The notes beneath the pieces were generated by a model. It ran no database searches. It had not been told where the DNA came from and saw only the letters and a list, made by a program, of their open reading frames with translations. From Mariniblastus sp. (GTDB lineage Bacteria > Planctomycetota > Planctomycetia > Pirellulales > Pirellulaceae), in the NCBI GenBank assembly GCA_028823415.1, contig JAPKBL010000018.1, positions 1-64,000 of the forward strand: 64,000 bases of DNA. The letters are read 5' to 3'. How positions within the stretch are numbered: the first letter of the stretch is position 1; the number at the start of each line of letters is the position of its first letter. The position numbers and the translations under genes were made by a program. Of the stretch, positions 46,523 to 55,487 are shown piece by piece.

Positions 46523-47839
46523 CTATTTCCTGTTGGCGGGGAAAAGTCTCTGTCGTTGTCCATTCATGAGCACTCGGTAGAGAACACCCTTCTCCTGAAG
46601 AAGTCCCTCGCATTTTTCTGGATCTGCCCATTTCACATCGATTCCGAGGACGAATCCAGATTCGTCAATCGGGCCGACTTGATCAACAACGGTATGTCCG
46701 ATGACCACGTGTTTCGCGTTGTGCCGATTCAGAATTTGCTTGAGTTGATCAGGGGTCGCTAATCCTCCCCATGCTGCGGCGTGTTGAGGAAAGTAACCGC
46801 GATACCAAAAAGGGCCATGCATGTCACCGACGGGATTCGTCGCAGGAGTAGTGCCGGCCGTCTTGCGTGGAGGTAGTCCATTGCGAATCAGGCGGTTTAA
46901 TTGTTCGATCTCGAGTTTCGCGGCGTCCAGTTTGGGAGAGTACCCCCCGTGAACAAATAGCAGATCGCCCACGCGGGTAACCCCGTTTTTCGAACGCCAC
47001 CATCGCCCAATCTCGGTATTGGGGCCGTGCAGTTGATCGTACGTTATTCCGATTCGCGTTGAGGTAAAGAGGTACTTTGGATGGATGTACCTTAAGTCTC
47101 CGCCCATCACCATCGCTTCGTGGTTTCCGAGTACGTAATGGACTCGGCCACCGGCTTTGATCGCTTCGTTTTCCAGACGGTGGATCAGCCACATTAGCTC
47201 GGTAACTGATTTCCCTCGGTCGACAAGATCGCCGACCAATACCAAATGCCCATCTCCCCAAATCCAGCGCCCCTGATTGTCGATCACCTTATTGTTTTCC
47301 AAGAAACGAACTGCATTAAGATAGTTCCCCTCGAGATCGCTAATGGCCATCAGGCGACTTGGTTGCTCCCACTCGGATTTTGGAGAGGAGGGTGGGGCGG
47401 GGTCGAGTGTCAAAGACTTGACCCGGGGTGTCAGTTGTTCAATGACACGAGGTTGGGTCAGTTCCTGAATTCGTTGTCGGGATACCTTTCCCTTTACGAT
47501 CGTGATGATCTCTGCGGTTTTTGCATCGATCCAATTTACATATGGGCCGTCATTTATTTCTGAGGCCTGGGCTGGGTACGGTTGCATCCGCGTCACATAA
47601 GTTTTGGAGCCCACTTCAAAATACTCTGTCACTGCCAGTGAACCGGGTTTGATTTGAGCGGCTGAAGCGATTTGCGAATTGCTGTCAACGATCATGTTTT
47701 TGTTGCCGATTACCCACTGGCCTATGATCGTATCGGGTCTGTTGTTGACTTCTTCAAACAAGACCTTGCGCGTTTGCGCATGGACTTGGATTGTGATCGT
47801 GAATAGGATCCCAATGAGCAGGGCGGATCTTTGATTCAT
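46523..47839 (-). CDS. Exported calcineurin-like metallophosphatase
   Basis: Secreted protein of 438 residues with a signal peptide (about 1-22). The core motifs are ISDLEGNY, GDLVDRG and YVLGNHEAM, with late metal His in FVHGGYSP and VIGHTVVDQ. In the first motif the usual D-x-H is D-L-E, so one metal ligand is Glu. An extra N-terminal beta domain of about 150 residues precedes the phosphatase. The substrate is unknown. Confidence 0.88.
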   Translation of the reverse strand: MNQRSALLIGILFTITIQVHAQTRKVLFEEVNNRPDTIIGQWVIGNKNMIVDSNSQIASAAQIKPGSLAVTEYFEVGSKTYVTRMQPYPAQASEINDGPYVNWIDAKTAEIITIVKGKVSRQRIQELTQPRVIEQLTPRVKSLTLDPAPPSSPKSEWEQPSRLMAISDLEGNYLNAVRFLENNKVIDNQGRWIWGDGHLVLVGDLVDRGKSVTELMWLIHRLENEAIKAGGRVHYVLGNHEAMVMGGDLRYIHPKYLFTSTRIGITYDQLHGPNTEIGRWWRSKNGVTRVGDLLFVHGGYSPKLDAAKLEIEQLNRLIRNGLPPRKTAGTTPATNPVGDMHGPFWYRGYFPQHAAAWGGLATPDQLKQILNRHNAKHVVIGHTVVDQVGPIDESGFVLGIDVKWADPEKCEGLLQEKGVLYRVLMNGQRQRLFPANRK

Positions 47840-47907
47840 CGTGAACCTCGTATTTGAGATGAGCGATTGAAGAAGGAAGGTCGCGATCGGCGATCGAGGC
47901 AGTTAAG

Positions 47908-48801
47908 TTATTGACTGGGCGATGGCTTGGTATTCGTTTTGGGCAATTTAGGTTTTAGCGCTTTTTTATCTGCCGGCAGTGCCTGCTGCCATCCGCCATA
48001 AATGGGATTGGGAAGCATGATCCACCGAGAGCCCAGTTGCTGGAATTTGCGATTCCCTGTTTGATTGCGCTGGGCCGTTTCCGAGAGGTTCATCCCGCTG
48101 CAAAGATCGCTCATGCTGTCTCCGATGAGCATGATAATTCTGTGGTTCTTGGCCACCCTCGCCCGCCGAGAGACTTTGTCGTCCCCTCGCCCGAGTTCTT
48201 CGTTTTTCGTCATCACGTTTTCGGTACTGGCTGGGAATCCGAGTTTTTTTAAGTTCTCGACGGTCGCGTCTTTTACTACATCGCGTCGATTCGTGATGAA
48301 GAAAATCTCAACCCCCAACGCCTTGGCGCGGCTGACGAACTTCAGAGATCCGGGGATCGCGTCGGCTTTTACTTCCATGCACCATGCATTCCAAGTCTCC
48401 GTTGAGTAGCTCTGGTTTTCGAGGATATTGCGGGCGGCGTAGGCGGAGTTATCCAAGACCGTTTCGTCACAATCGAGAATGATTGCGGGCGGCTTCTCGG
48501 CAAAGTCTCCTTTTGCAAGTTGGGCTTCATCGGCGGTGATTGATGGGTCATTGAGTGCTGTGATTAGCGGGTGCAATGCTAAGCGAAAGGTTTGTTCCGT
48601 CAGCATTCGATATTCAGCTGAGTTCTGAACCCAGGTAAGGGCGTCGAATCGTCGGTCTTGATGGAGATCGGTGGTCTGTCCAACTGCAGGAAACGGTGCC
48701 ACGGCAATCAAGACAGCTAACCATAAGCCAGTCGGTGTCACCTTAATTGCGGGGACGCAATGAAAAACAAAACTCGCCATACGCGAGGAGGGTTGCAACA
48801 T
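47908..48801 (-). CDS. HAD acid phosphatase, class B / e(P4)-like
   Basis: Exported phosphatase of about 297 residues. HAD motifs: nucleophile DCDETVLDN, motif II FITNRRD, a conserved Lys, and GDSMSDL. This DxDxT group contains 5'-nucleotidase lipoprotein e(P4), so it may release phosphate from nucleotides in the periplasm. ATG at 48801 (AGGA 5 nt upstream) is preferred to TTG 48819; ATG 48780 is also possible. The mature N-terminus follows GLWLAVLIAVAPFPAVGQ. Confidence 0.87.
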   Translation of the reverse strand: MLQPSSRMASFVFHCVPAIKVTPTGLWLAVLIAVAPFPAVGQTTDLHQDRRFDALTWVQNSAEYRMLTEQTFRLALHPLITALNDPSITADEAQLAKGDFAEKPPAIILDCDETVLDNSAYAARNILENQSYSTETWNAWCMEVKADAIPGSLKFVSRAKALGVEIFFITNRRDVVKDATVENLKKLGFPASTENVMTKNEELGRGDDKVSRRARVAKNHRIIMLIGDSMSDLCSGMNLSETAQRNQTGNRKFQQLGSRWIMLPNPIYGGWQQALPADKKALKPKLPKTNTKPSPSQ

Positions 48802-48918
48802 GAATCCTGCCCTGTTCAAAGAAGAAGTTAACGCTGTTAGTTTACCGCGAATCTTCAGTTTGGGCAGGTAAGGATCGTGGCGTGTTTCGGTAACGGTCGA
48901 ATTAATTTGATCAACAGG

Positions 48919-50217
48919 TCATTTTTTGCCAATGCAATACAGGAAATCATTGCTTCGCAATAGAATTTGGCCATTATGAATCGCCGGACTTGCATTGAAC
49001 ATATTTTCATCTGATTCAATTTGATTGAGTGCAATCGGCGTGAATTTTGGCTCGGCGGCAAGTACCCAAACGCCACTATCACGTGTTGTCAGGTAGAGTT
49101 TGTCACCACCTCGGACGATGGACGCGTAAACCCGGGCCTTGGTGGGCATTCGCTCTCGATAAACAGGTTCGCCGTTGCTCGCATTCATGCAATTCGCAAT
49201 CCCTTTATCGCTGGCCCAGTAAAGATGGCCTTCATGAAGAACAGGAGAAGTGACGTTGGCGCCGACATTGGTCATCCACAGTCGGTGCGATTGGGTGACA
49301 TCTCCTTTGCCTCCCAGTTTAATTGCCATCGCTTTGTTGCTTCGCCCGCCGAGGCAATAAACGATTCCGTCGTAGGCAATGGGAGTCGGGACGACATAGT
49401 CTTCGATTCCGTCGCAGGTCCAAAGTTGTTCACCCGTCAAAGGGTTCAGGCCAAAGACCTTGAATTTCTGATTAATGACGAGTTCGGTTTCCCCGCGTTC
49501 GTTTTTTGCGAGACAGGGGCACGACCAGCATTTAATAATATTGTCATTCTTCCAAACTACTTTTCCGGTTTTTTTGTCGAGGGCCCAAAGTGTATCGCTC
49601 TCGATGCTCGCGTTGATGTAAAGCAAATCACCATAGACGACCGGAGAAGAGGCAGAGCCGAAACCGACCGTGTTGAATCCTAGTTCGTCGTTTTGCCAGA
49701 GTTGGTTTCCCTTCAGGTCATAGGCAACGGCGCCCGATGCGCCAAAAAATGCAAATACTGATTCGCCATCACTGACCGGCGTGCCGGACGCGTACCCATG
49801 TCCGGCAACCTGTTTTTTCTTGCCGTTGCGGCTATTGGGGTTCGCCAGCGTTTGTTCGTCGGCACTCCCTTCAATGGACTTGTTCCAAATTAGTTTGCCA
49901 CTTTTGCGGTCGAAGCAAAGTGTGTTGAGTCTTAGTTCGGTTTTCTCGCCGGCATCGTCATCGGATTGTCCATAGCCAGTGTATGAAGTTAGAAAGATTT
50001 GATCACCGACGATAATGGGACTAGAAGATCCACGTCCAGGAATCTTGGATTTCCAAGCGATATTTTCGGTTTCTGTCCACTCCTCAGGAGCAGTATCGGC
50101 GGACGCGGCGTGACCATTGGGCCCCCGGAAACGCGGCCAGTCATCTGCGTTGGTCAAAGAAAGTGCGAGAACCGCGTTACAACCAACGAGAAAAATGACG
50201 TTAAACTTAAAATTCAT
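48919..50217 (-). CDS. Exported PQQ-type beta-propeller protein
   Basis: Secreted protein of 432 residues. A signal peptide (about 1-24) is followed by DDWPRFRGPNG and then blades with W-type tryptophan docking motifs (for example KTGKVVWKNDNI, LWTCDGIEDYVV). It belongs to the PQQ-binding-like propeller family abundant in planctomycetes; the cofactor is not certain, as many members bind none. ATG 50217 was chosen because it gives a signal peptide; the frame is open to 50247. Confidence 0.88.
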   Translation of the reverse strand: MNFKFNVIFLVGCNAVLALSLTNADDWPRFRGPNGHAASADTAPEEWTETENIAWKSKIPGRGSSSPIIVGDQIFLTSYTGYGQSDDDAGEKTELRLNTLCFDRKSGKLIWNKSIEGSADEQTLANPNSRNGKKKQVAGHGYASGTPVSDGESVFAFFGASGAVAYDLKGNQLWQNDELGFNTVGFGSASSPVVYGDLLYINASIESDTLWALDKKTGKVVWKNDNIIKCWSCPCLAKNERGETELVINQKFKVFGLNPLTGEQLWTCDGIEDYVVPTPIAYDGIVYCLGGRSNKAMAIKLGGKGDVTQSHRLWMTNVGANVTSPVLHEGHLYWASDKGIANCMNASNGEPVYRERMPTKARVYASIVRGGDKLYLTTRDSGVWVLAAEPKFTPIALNQIESDENMFNASPAIHNGQILLRSNDFLYCIGKK

Positions 50218-50360
50218 GGCGAAGATCCGGAAAGATGTTGGTTTCAAGGTCGGTAACAGAGAGATGCCTATCCCCCGTCAATTATTGTGGAATCGTCAGT
50301 GAAAATCTGCCGATCGAGGTGAAAAATGTCTCGACCGTAGAAACGGAACGGCTCATCATT

Positions 50361-51155
50361 TTATTCGCCGAATTCAATGGCGTAGAAGTTTTCCTGGATC
50401 TCTTGAGGCCATTCCACTTGGTCCTGATCAACCATTGCCGCGACTTTACCAATTACGGTAATCATTGGATTCTTCATGTCGAGCAGGTCAGCGTGAGTCG
50501 CGATTTCGGCTAGGGTCGCGCACGTGACTCGCTGGTCTGAATAGGTTGCCCGTTCGATGCAGGCTGCGGGGGTGTCGGGGGAACGACCAGCCTCGATGAG
50601 TTGTTGAGTGATGCTGCGCAGATTCTTTCGCGCCATCATCAAGATGACGGTGTCGGTCTTAGCCAAGGCTTGGAAGTCGAGGTTGTGAATGCCAAGTTCC
50701 GGTGCGGTCTGGCCCGTAACAACGGTAAATGACCTTGCGATTCCCCGTGTCGTTACTGGAATGCCGGCGGCCGCTGGTCCTGCGATGGCACTGCTAACTC
50801 CCGGGACAATATGACAGGCAACCCCCGCCTCGCGGCAGGCTTCGAATTCTTCTTGGCCGCGTCCGAAAACAAAAGGGTCGCCCCCTTTGAGCCTTACGAC
50901 CAATTGGTTCTTGTGAGCGTGCTTTACTAACAGTTGGTTAATTTCGGTTTGTGAAATCCGATGATGGTCGGGGTACTTTCCGACGTCGATTAGCGTTGCA
51001 TGGCTGTGGCACCAATTTAAAACTTCAGGGGGGATAAGGCGGTCGTGAATGACGACGTCTGCTTGTTCAATCAGGCGCATTCCACGGACGGTGATTAATT
51101 CCGGATCACCGGGGCCGGCGCCCACAAGATGAACAGATCCACGACGAAAAATCAT
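50361..51155 (-). CDS. cobA: Uroporphyrinogen-III C-methyltransferase
   Basis: Enzyme of 264 residues that makes precorrin-2 by double methylation with SAM. It shows the family motifs VGAGPGDPELITVRG, VVIHDRLI, RLKGGDPFVFGRGQEE and the later VPGVSSA segment. It overlaps the end of the chelatase gene by 4 bp (ATGA), so it is translationally coupled. Its role here is to supply siroheme for the sulfite reductase. No separate precorrin-2 dehydrogenase is seen in this window. Confidence 0.95.
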   Translation of the reverse strand: MIFRRGSVHLVGAGPGDPELITVRGMRLIEQADVVIHDRLIPPEVLNWCHSHATLIDVGKYPDHHRISQTEINQLLVKHAHKNQLVVRLKGGDPFVFGRGQEEFEACREAGVACHIVPGVSSAIAGPAAAGIPVTTRGIARSFTVVTGQTAPELGIHNLDFQALAKTDTVILMMARKNLRSITQQLIEAGRSPDTPAACIERATYSDQRVTCATLAEIATHADLLDMKNPMITVIGKVAAMVDQDQVEWPQEIQENFYAIEFGE

Positions 51156-51991
51156 AGGCTCAATTCTCCCTTGGAAATTAATTTCACCGGTTGATTGGCG
51201 TCCAGTGCTTCGCGCGCCAGTGCGACGCAGATGTCCACGGCTTGTGAGTACATCGCAAGCGGTTTTTCATAGATTTGAATTCCCGAGTCAGACCGGCGAA
51301 TGCACGGGAATGGAAGATCGGGACCGGTCGGCAAATGGAAGGCAAGCGGTACATCCTCGGTTGTGTGCGGACCGCGGCTGATCAGAAACGGTAAAATGAT
51401 GGTGTTGGGAGTTTTTATTTCCGAGGCAATTTGTTCGGCGGTCGGATCTTGGTCAAGAAAGCCAGTCAAGCAGTTTAATCGGGGAAATTGGTCAGCCAGA
51501 GTCTTGGTCAGGCGGTAGGTTGATTCACCGCTCGTCTTATTTCGTCGCGTACCATGGCCAATTACAACGGCGGTGGTTTCCTCCGGTTTCAAATTTAAAT
51601 TCGATAGATGGTTTGCCACTAGCGATTTCATTTCATCAGCAATGCTTGCGTGCATGCCAAAGACTGGGCTTAGGTGCAGTTGGAATTTATCGACATTTCG
51701 ATTGCGGGCGAATTTATCTGGCAGTTTTCGGAGATAGTAACCGTTGCTGGTCATCACGGGGATCACGACGACATCCCCTTCGGGAAGCGATTCGAGAACC
51801 TGCGTCATCTGCGGTTCGCCTTGAAGAAACGCCGGCGTGATTTTCTCAATCCAAAGATCAGGCCAATCGGCCGAACCCTCGCGCTGCCGATTGAGAATGG
51901 CGGCGGCCATTTCATGCAGTGGAGCGTTAGAATGGTCTGTCGCCGTGGAGCCATGGGCAGCCAACACGATCGAGCAAATGCGCGGTGGCAT
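51152..51991 (-). CDS. cbiX: Sirohydrochlorin ferrochelatase, CbiX/SirB-like
   Basis: Chelatase of 279 residues inserting iron into sirohydrochlorin. Two CbiX-like halves are visible: AAHGSTATDHSN with FLQGEPQM, and VIGHGTRRNKTSGES with SRGPHTTEDVP. It starts 1 bp after the sulfite reductase stop and overlaps cobA by 4 bp. The pairing supports iron insertion (siroheme) rather than cobalt, by context. Confidence 0.88.
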   Translation of the reverse strand: MPPRICSIVLAAHGSTATDHSNAPLHEMAAAILNRQREGSADWPDLWIEKITPAFLQGEPQMTQVLESLPEGDVVVIPVMTSNGYYLRKLPDKFARNRNVDKFQLHLSPVFGMHASIADEMKSLVANHLSNLNLKPEETTAVVIGHGTRRNKTSGESTYRLTKTLADQFPRLNCLTGFLDQDPTAEQIASEIKTPNTIILPFLISRGPHTTEDVPLAFHLPTGPDLPFPCIRRSDSGIQIYEKPLAMYSQAVDICVALAREALDANQPVKLISKGELSL

Positions 51992-51992
51992 C

Positions 51993-53747
51993 TTAGGCTC
52001 CGATCTGAATGAGCTTGGGTTGAACTTCGTCGAACGTCGGAATTTCTTTGCCGGTTACCCGTTTTCGAGACTCGGTTCGCTCGAGAACACGCTGATAGAA
52101 GTCTCCGAGTCCCTCTCCGGGCGTGCGGTCGGCAGCAAACTTAATCAGCAGAGGCATTAATGTCTCGAGGGTGGCTTCAATTTTGATATCAGCCGCGTAC
52201 AAGTCTGCCATACGATCACCGGCCAATCGACCACCGACAAACAAATGGTAGACTCCCGGTCGCCGACCAACCAAGGCAATGTCGGCGGTGTAGGGACGGG
52301 CGCAACCGTTAGGGCACCCGGTCATTCGAATGGTCAGCTGGGTGTCTGCGAGGCCAAGTTCCGCGAGACAGTTTTCAAATTCAGTGATGAAATCCGGCAT
52401 AATTCGTTCGGATTCGGCAACGGCTAAGCCGCAGGTCGGCATCGACGGGCAGGCCATGGAATATCGTCGGGCGTTGGATAGTTCGTGAAGTAGTGGAACG
52501 CCATGTTCTTTTAATATGGTTTCCAGTTGCTCAATTTGGGACGCGTCGAGATCGTTAAATAAAATGCTCTGCTGTGCCGTCAGCGTCGTCGAGCAATTCA
52601 GGGTTTTAATGATCTTTAAAAATGCGGTTCTTAGTTTTACGTTGTCGGTATCTTTGATTCTACCGTTTTCGACAAACACTCCGTAGAAAAACTTACCGTC
52701 GCCTTGTTCGTGTTTTCCCATCCAGTCCTGGATCTGAATTTCCGGGATCGTGCGGAATGGGTGGACCTCGAATTCACAGCGGTCAATGAACTCCTGCCTA
52801 AACTTGTCAACTCCCATTTTGTCGATCAAGTATTTGAGCCGTGCCTGTTTTCGGTCAAACCGGTTTCCGAAATCACGATAGATGGTCGCAATGACTCGCG
52901 TCGCGGCCACGCCGTCTTCGATGGCAATAAATCCGATATTTTCTGCAATTTGAGCAAACGTATTGGGGCGGCCGTGACTCATTCCCAGTCCTCCCCCGGC
53001 CACGATATTCCAGCCGACGAGTTTGCCATCTTCGAGGACACCGATGAGTCCGGTGTCATACGAGTAAATGTCGATTTGATTGTCACCTTGAACGGTAACA
53101 CCAACTTTGTATTTTCTCGGCAAATAAGTTTCGCCATAGAGCGGCTCTGTTTCTGGGGTCGACGACTGAGACGTCAATTGTCGCTCACCTTCGACCCAGA
53201 TTTCGTGGTAGGCCTCCGTGGCCGGTTTGAGTTCGGCTGCAACAGCATGGGCAGTTTCACGGATTTGCGTGTGAACAGCATCTTTGAGCGGAGCCGCGGT
53301 TGCCATTACATTTCGACATACATCACCGCAGGCCGCCAATGTCGTCATGAGTGCTTCATTAATCTGACGAATGGTCTCTCTGAGGTCCCCTTTGATAACC
53401 CCGTGAAATTGAACTGCCTGACGTGTTGTGAGTCGAATGGAGTGATTGGCGAATTCATCTGCCATTCGATCGAGATCAATATATTGGCTGGCGGTCAATT
53501 GCCCGGCAGGCAAGACCACCCGCAACATATAGCTGTAAGCTTTTCCCAGTCCCTCGGCCCGTCGGGGTTTTCGTAGGTCACGATCATCCTGTTGGTAGGA
53601 TCCATGGAATTTGAGAAGCTGAAGGTCATCTTCTTGGAAGCAGTCCAGTTCTGGATTGCGAAGCGTTTCATCGATATTTCCACGCAAGAGTTTGCTATTT
53701 TGTTTTGCAATTTCTACTTTTGTCGGATCAGTTTTTTCTTTGGCCAT
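51993..53747 (-). CDS. Sulfite reductase, siroheme/Fe-S hemoprotein
   Basis: Protein of 584 residues reducing sulfite (or nitrite) to sulfide. The siroheme/4Fe-4S cysteines are C433, C439 (ACPSMPTCGLA) and C478, C482 (TGCPNGCARP). Two ferredoxin-like repeats (start about 65-180 and 345-420) are present. The cysH and chelatase neighbours make sulfite the likely substrate. ATG 53747 (MAKEKTDPTK) was chosen; the upstream frame to 53909 overlaps cysH in another frame and is not coding. No flavoprotein subunit is adjacent, so the electron donor may be ferredoxin. Confidence 0.92.
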   Translation of the reverse strand: MAKEKTDPTKVEIAKQNSKLLRGNIDETLRNPELDCFQEDDLQLLKFHGSYQQDDRDLRKPRRAEGLGKAYSYMLRVVLPAGQLTASQYIDLDRMADEFANHSIRLTTRQAVQFHGVIKGDLRETIRQINEALMTTLAACGDVCRNVMATAAPLKDAVHTQIRETAHAVAAELKPATEAYHEIWVEGERQLTSQSSTPETEPLYGETYLPRKYKVGVTVQGDNQIDIYSYDTGLIGVLEDGKLVGWNIVAGGGLGMSHGRPNTFAQIAENIGFIAIEDGVAATRVIATIYRDFGNRFDRKQARLKYLIDKMGVDKFRQEFIDRCEFEVHPFRTIPEIQIQDWMGKHEQGDGKFFYGVFVENGRIKDTDNVKLRTAFLKIIKTLNCSTTLTAQQSILFNDLDASQIEQLETILKEHGVPLLHELSNARRYSMACPSMPTCGLAVAESERIMPDFITEFENCLAELGLADTQLTIRMTGCPNGCARPYTADIALVGRRPGVYHLFVGGRLAGDRMADLYAADIKIEATLETLMPLLIKFAADRTPGEGLGDFYQRVLERTESRKRVTGKEIPTFDEVQPKLIQIGA

Positions 53748-53806
53748 GATGTCGTTTATTGGATTGGGAATGACGTGTGGTTCGCGGTTCCAGCCAGCTC
53801 GCAAAG

Positions 53807-54643
53807 TTAAATCGAGAAATGAAGTCCACACTCGTCTTTGTCGGATTCTGCCCAGCGTCCTTTTCGGACTTCTGATTCGGGGTTGGATCCCGGGACCGCC
53901 CGAGTGCAATGAAAACAGCTAACACTTGGATAGTTCTGTAAATGCAACTGATTGAAGGGAACTTCATTTTCCTGGATGTAATCCCAGACCTGAGCACGTG
54001 TCCAGGTGGCAAGCGGGCAAAACTTCAATAGTTCGTAACGCCAATCCCATGCGAGGACTGGAATGTCGGAACGTTCTTTGGTCTGTGTTCGCCGAAGTGC
54101 AGTAATCCATATTCGATAATTTACGATGTTGTCGCGCATCGGTTTTACTTTGCGAATGTTGCAGCACATGTTTGGATTGTTTTTCCAAAGCATGTCGCCG
54201 TACATTTCGCGCTGTTGATCGACCGACACGGAAGTTTCCCAAGTTAAAAATTCGAGGTTGGAATACCGCTCGATTAGTTTTTGGCGAAGCTGTTTTGTTT
54301 CGGGAAAAAAGAAACCGGTATCGATGCAGGCAATTTGAAGTTTGGGTAACTGGTGTTCCTCAATCGCTTTGGAACACATATCCATTAATGCACACCCCTC
54401 CATCCCGAATGAAGAAGTCATGATGATGGGTTGGTCGGCAAATTTCTGAAGCCCCCACGCGACCAAGTTTTGCGGTTCACCCGATTCGCCGATCTCCGGT
54501 GAACCGGTATTGATGGCAGGTGATGTGCTGGCGTCGTCGGCATTAGGTTCGTTCGGAGTCTCGACAATCGGCAAGGCTTGCCCTGGTGTTGAGTTTTGCC
54601 CGCCGTCTGTGGGTAAATTCGTGTTGGTCGATTGATAATTCAT
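53807..54643 (-). CDS. cysH: Adenylylsulfate (APS) reductase, 4Fe-4S type
   Basis: Protein of 278 residues reducing APS to sulfite with thioredoxin. The key sign of the Fe-S APS type is the cysteine set C160-C161 (MCCNIRK) and C243, C246 (SCFHCTR); PAPS enzymes lack the pairs. The catalytic Cys272 is in ECGLH. A poorly conserved N-terminal tail (1-55) precedes the fold (SSFGMEG, ALRRTQTKE). It is the first gene of the sulfur operon. ATG at 54643. Confidence 0.92.
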   Translation of the reverse strand: MNYQSTNTNLPTDGGQNSTPGQALPIVETPNEPNADDASTSPAINTGSPEIGESGEPQNLVAWGLQKFADQPIIMTSSFGMEGCALMDMCSKAIEEHQLPKLQIACIDTGFFFPETKQLRQKLIERYSNLEFLTWETSVSVDQQREMYGDMLWKNNPNMCCNIRKVKPMRDNIVNYRIWITALRRTQTKERSDIPVLAWDWRYELLKFCPLATWTRAQVWDYIQENEVPFNQLHLQNYPSVSCFHCTRAVPGSNPESEVRKGRWAESDKDECGLHFSI

Positions 54644-55487
54644 AGAAGCTGAAATTTTGGTGAGACGCAGGACTCAACAGACTCTTTTTTTTGTAATCAA
54701 GATTCAAGATTGCGGAGTTCGAACCTAGCTCGGTTGAATCAAAGCAAACGGTCGCGTTCACTCCACTCAACGAGTGGGTGATAAATCAGGCTTGAACGTT
54801 GATAAGTGAAATGCGGCGGGTGCATTCACAATATGACTTAATACATTAATTTGCAGTTTTAAAACAACATCAAGCCATGTGATCCGGCGATATTTTTATC
54901 TCGATGATAATTTAACGCTCAGACTGTTAGACGCGGTGGTTTTTAGGGCGATCGCAGATTAGTTGAAATTGCGATCGCGAAATGAACGACCACCCCCTTT
55001 GCAAGCGATTAAGGGATGGATTTTGGATGAAATTGTGACGGGCACCCAACGACCGTTGCTGTGGGAGGCGGATGCCGCGATTGGAAAAGTGATAGCACAT
55101 TTTGTATTCGTTTGGAGCGACGGGGCGAGCGTTATCTTCTCCAGCCAAGCCACTGGCGGGAATTGGCGTCACCCGTTGGGATGAATTTTTGATTTTACTC
55201 AGGGGAGGGGATAGCCCATATTTTCAGTTTTTTCGGAACTTTAGACATGGTTGCCCCGCGCAGGATGCGTATCTGAGGGCTTGAGCCAACCAAGCCTTGT
55301 GTTGAAATCTATGTTAAATTCAAGGCGACCCTCCGTTCGCCTAAAACTCACTAATTCCACCGCGTCCTTTCATTTGTCTGCTCTTTCGATTGGGAGTTGA
55401 TGAATCAGGGGGGTCTGTTGGTTCATGGCGCATTGCATCTGATTAGGATCGGGTTCGAAAGCCGTGGCTTAAAGATGAAAGAACCGA
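54644..55487. other. Long intergenic region between cysH and the ExbB-like gene
   Basis: 844 bp, divergent. It holds a possible structured cysH leader (54755-54798), a second imperfect hairpin (about 54806-54830), two GCGATCGC sites (54948-54955 and 54971-54978) and a hairpin aggcga/tcgcct (55323-55342). Short open frames at 54927-55184 on both strands were not accepted as genes. Confidence 0.5.
54755..54798 (-). promoter_or_regulatory. Candidate structured leader of the cysH operon
   Basis: On the minus strand, stem cgttca/tgaacg (54793-54798 with 54755-54760) encloses hairpin ccactc-gtt-gagtgg (54763-54777), with a single-stranded 5' side containing AGCCTGATTTATCA. The structure ends about 110 nt before the cysH ATG. 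I do not recognise a known riboswitch class. Confidence 0.35.

Noticed and set aside
53748-53909. Extended start of the sulfite reductase frame
   Set aside because: It overlaps the 3' end of cysH in another frame and shows no similarity to sulfite reductases.
54700-54740. Minus-strand GGTTCGAA resembling a tRNA T-loop
   Set aside because: Flanking arms do not pair and no anticodon or acceptor stem is present.
54781-54830. Resemblance of the cysH leader to a SAM-II riboswitch (TGATTTA and GTGATAAA segments)
   Set aside because: The two segments are complementary strands of one near-palindrome, and the rest of the SAM-II core is missing.
54927-55184. Small overlapping open frames on both strands in the cysH/ExbB-like gap
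   Set aside because: No ribosome binding site, domain or compositional signal; opposite-strand frames of equal quality suggest chance.
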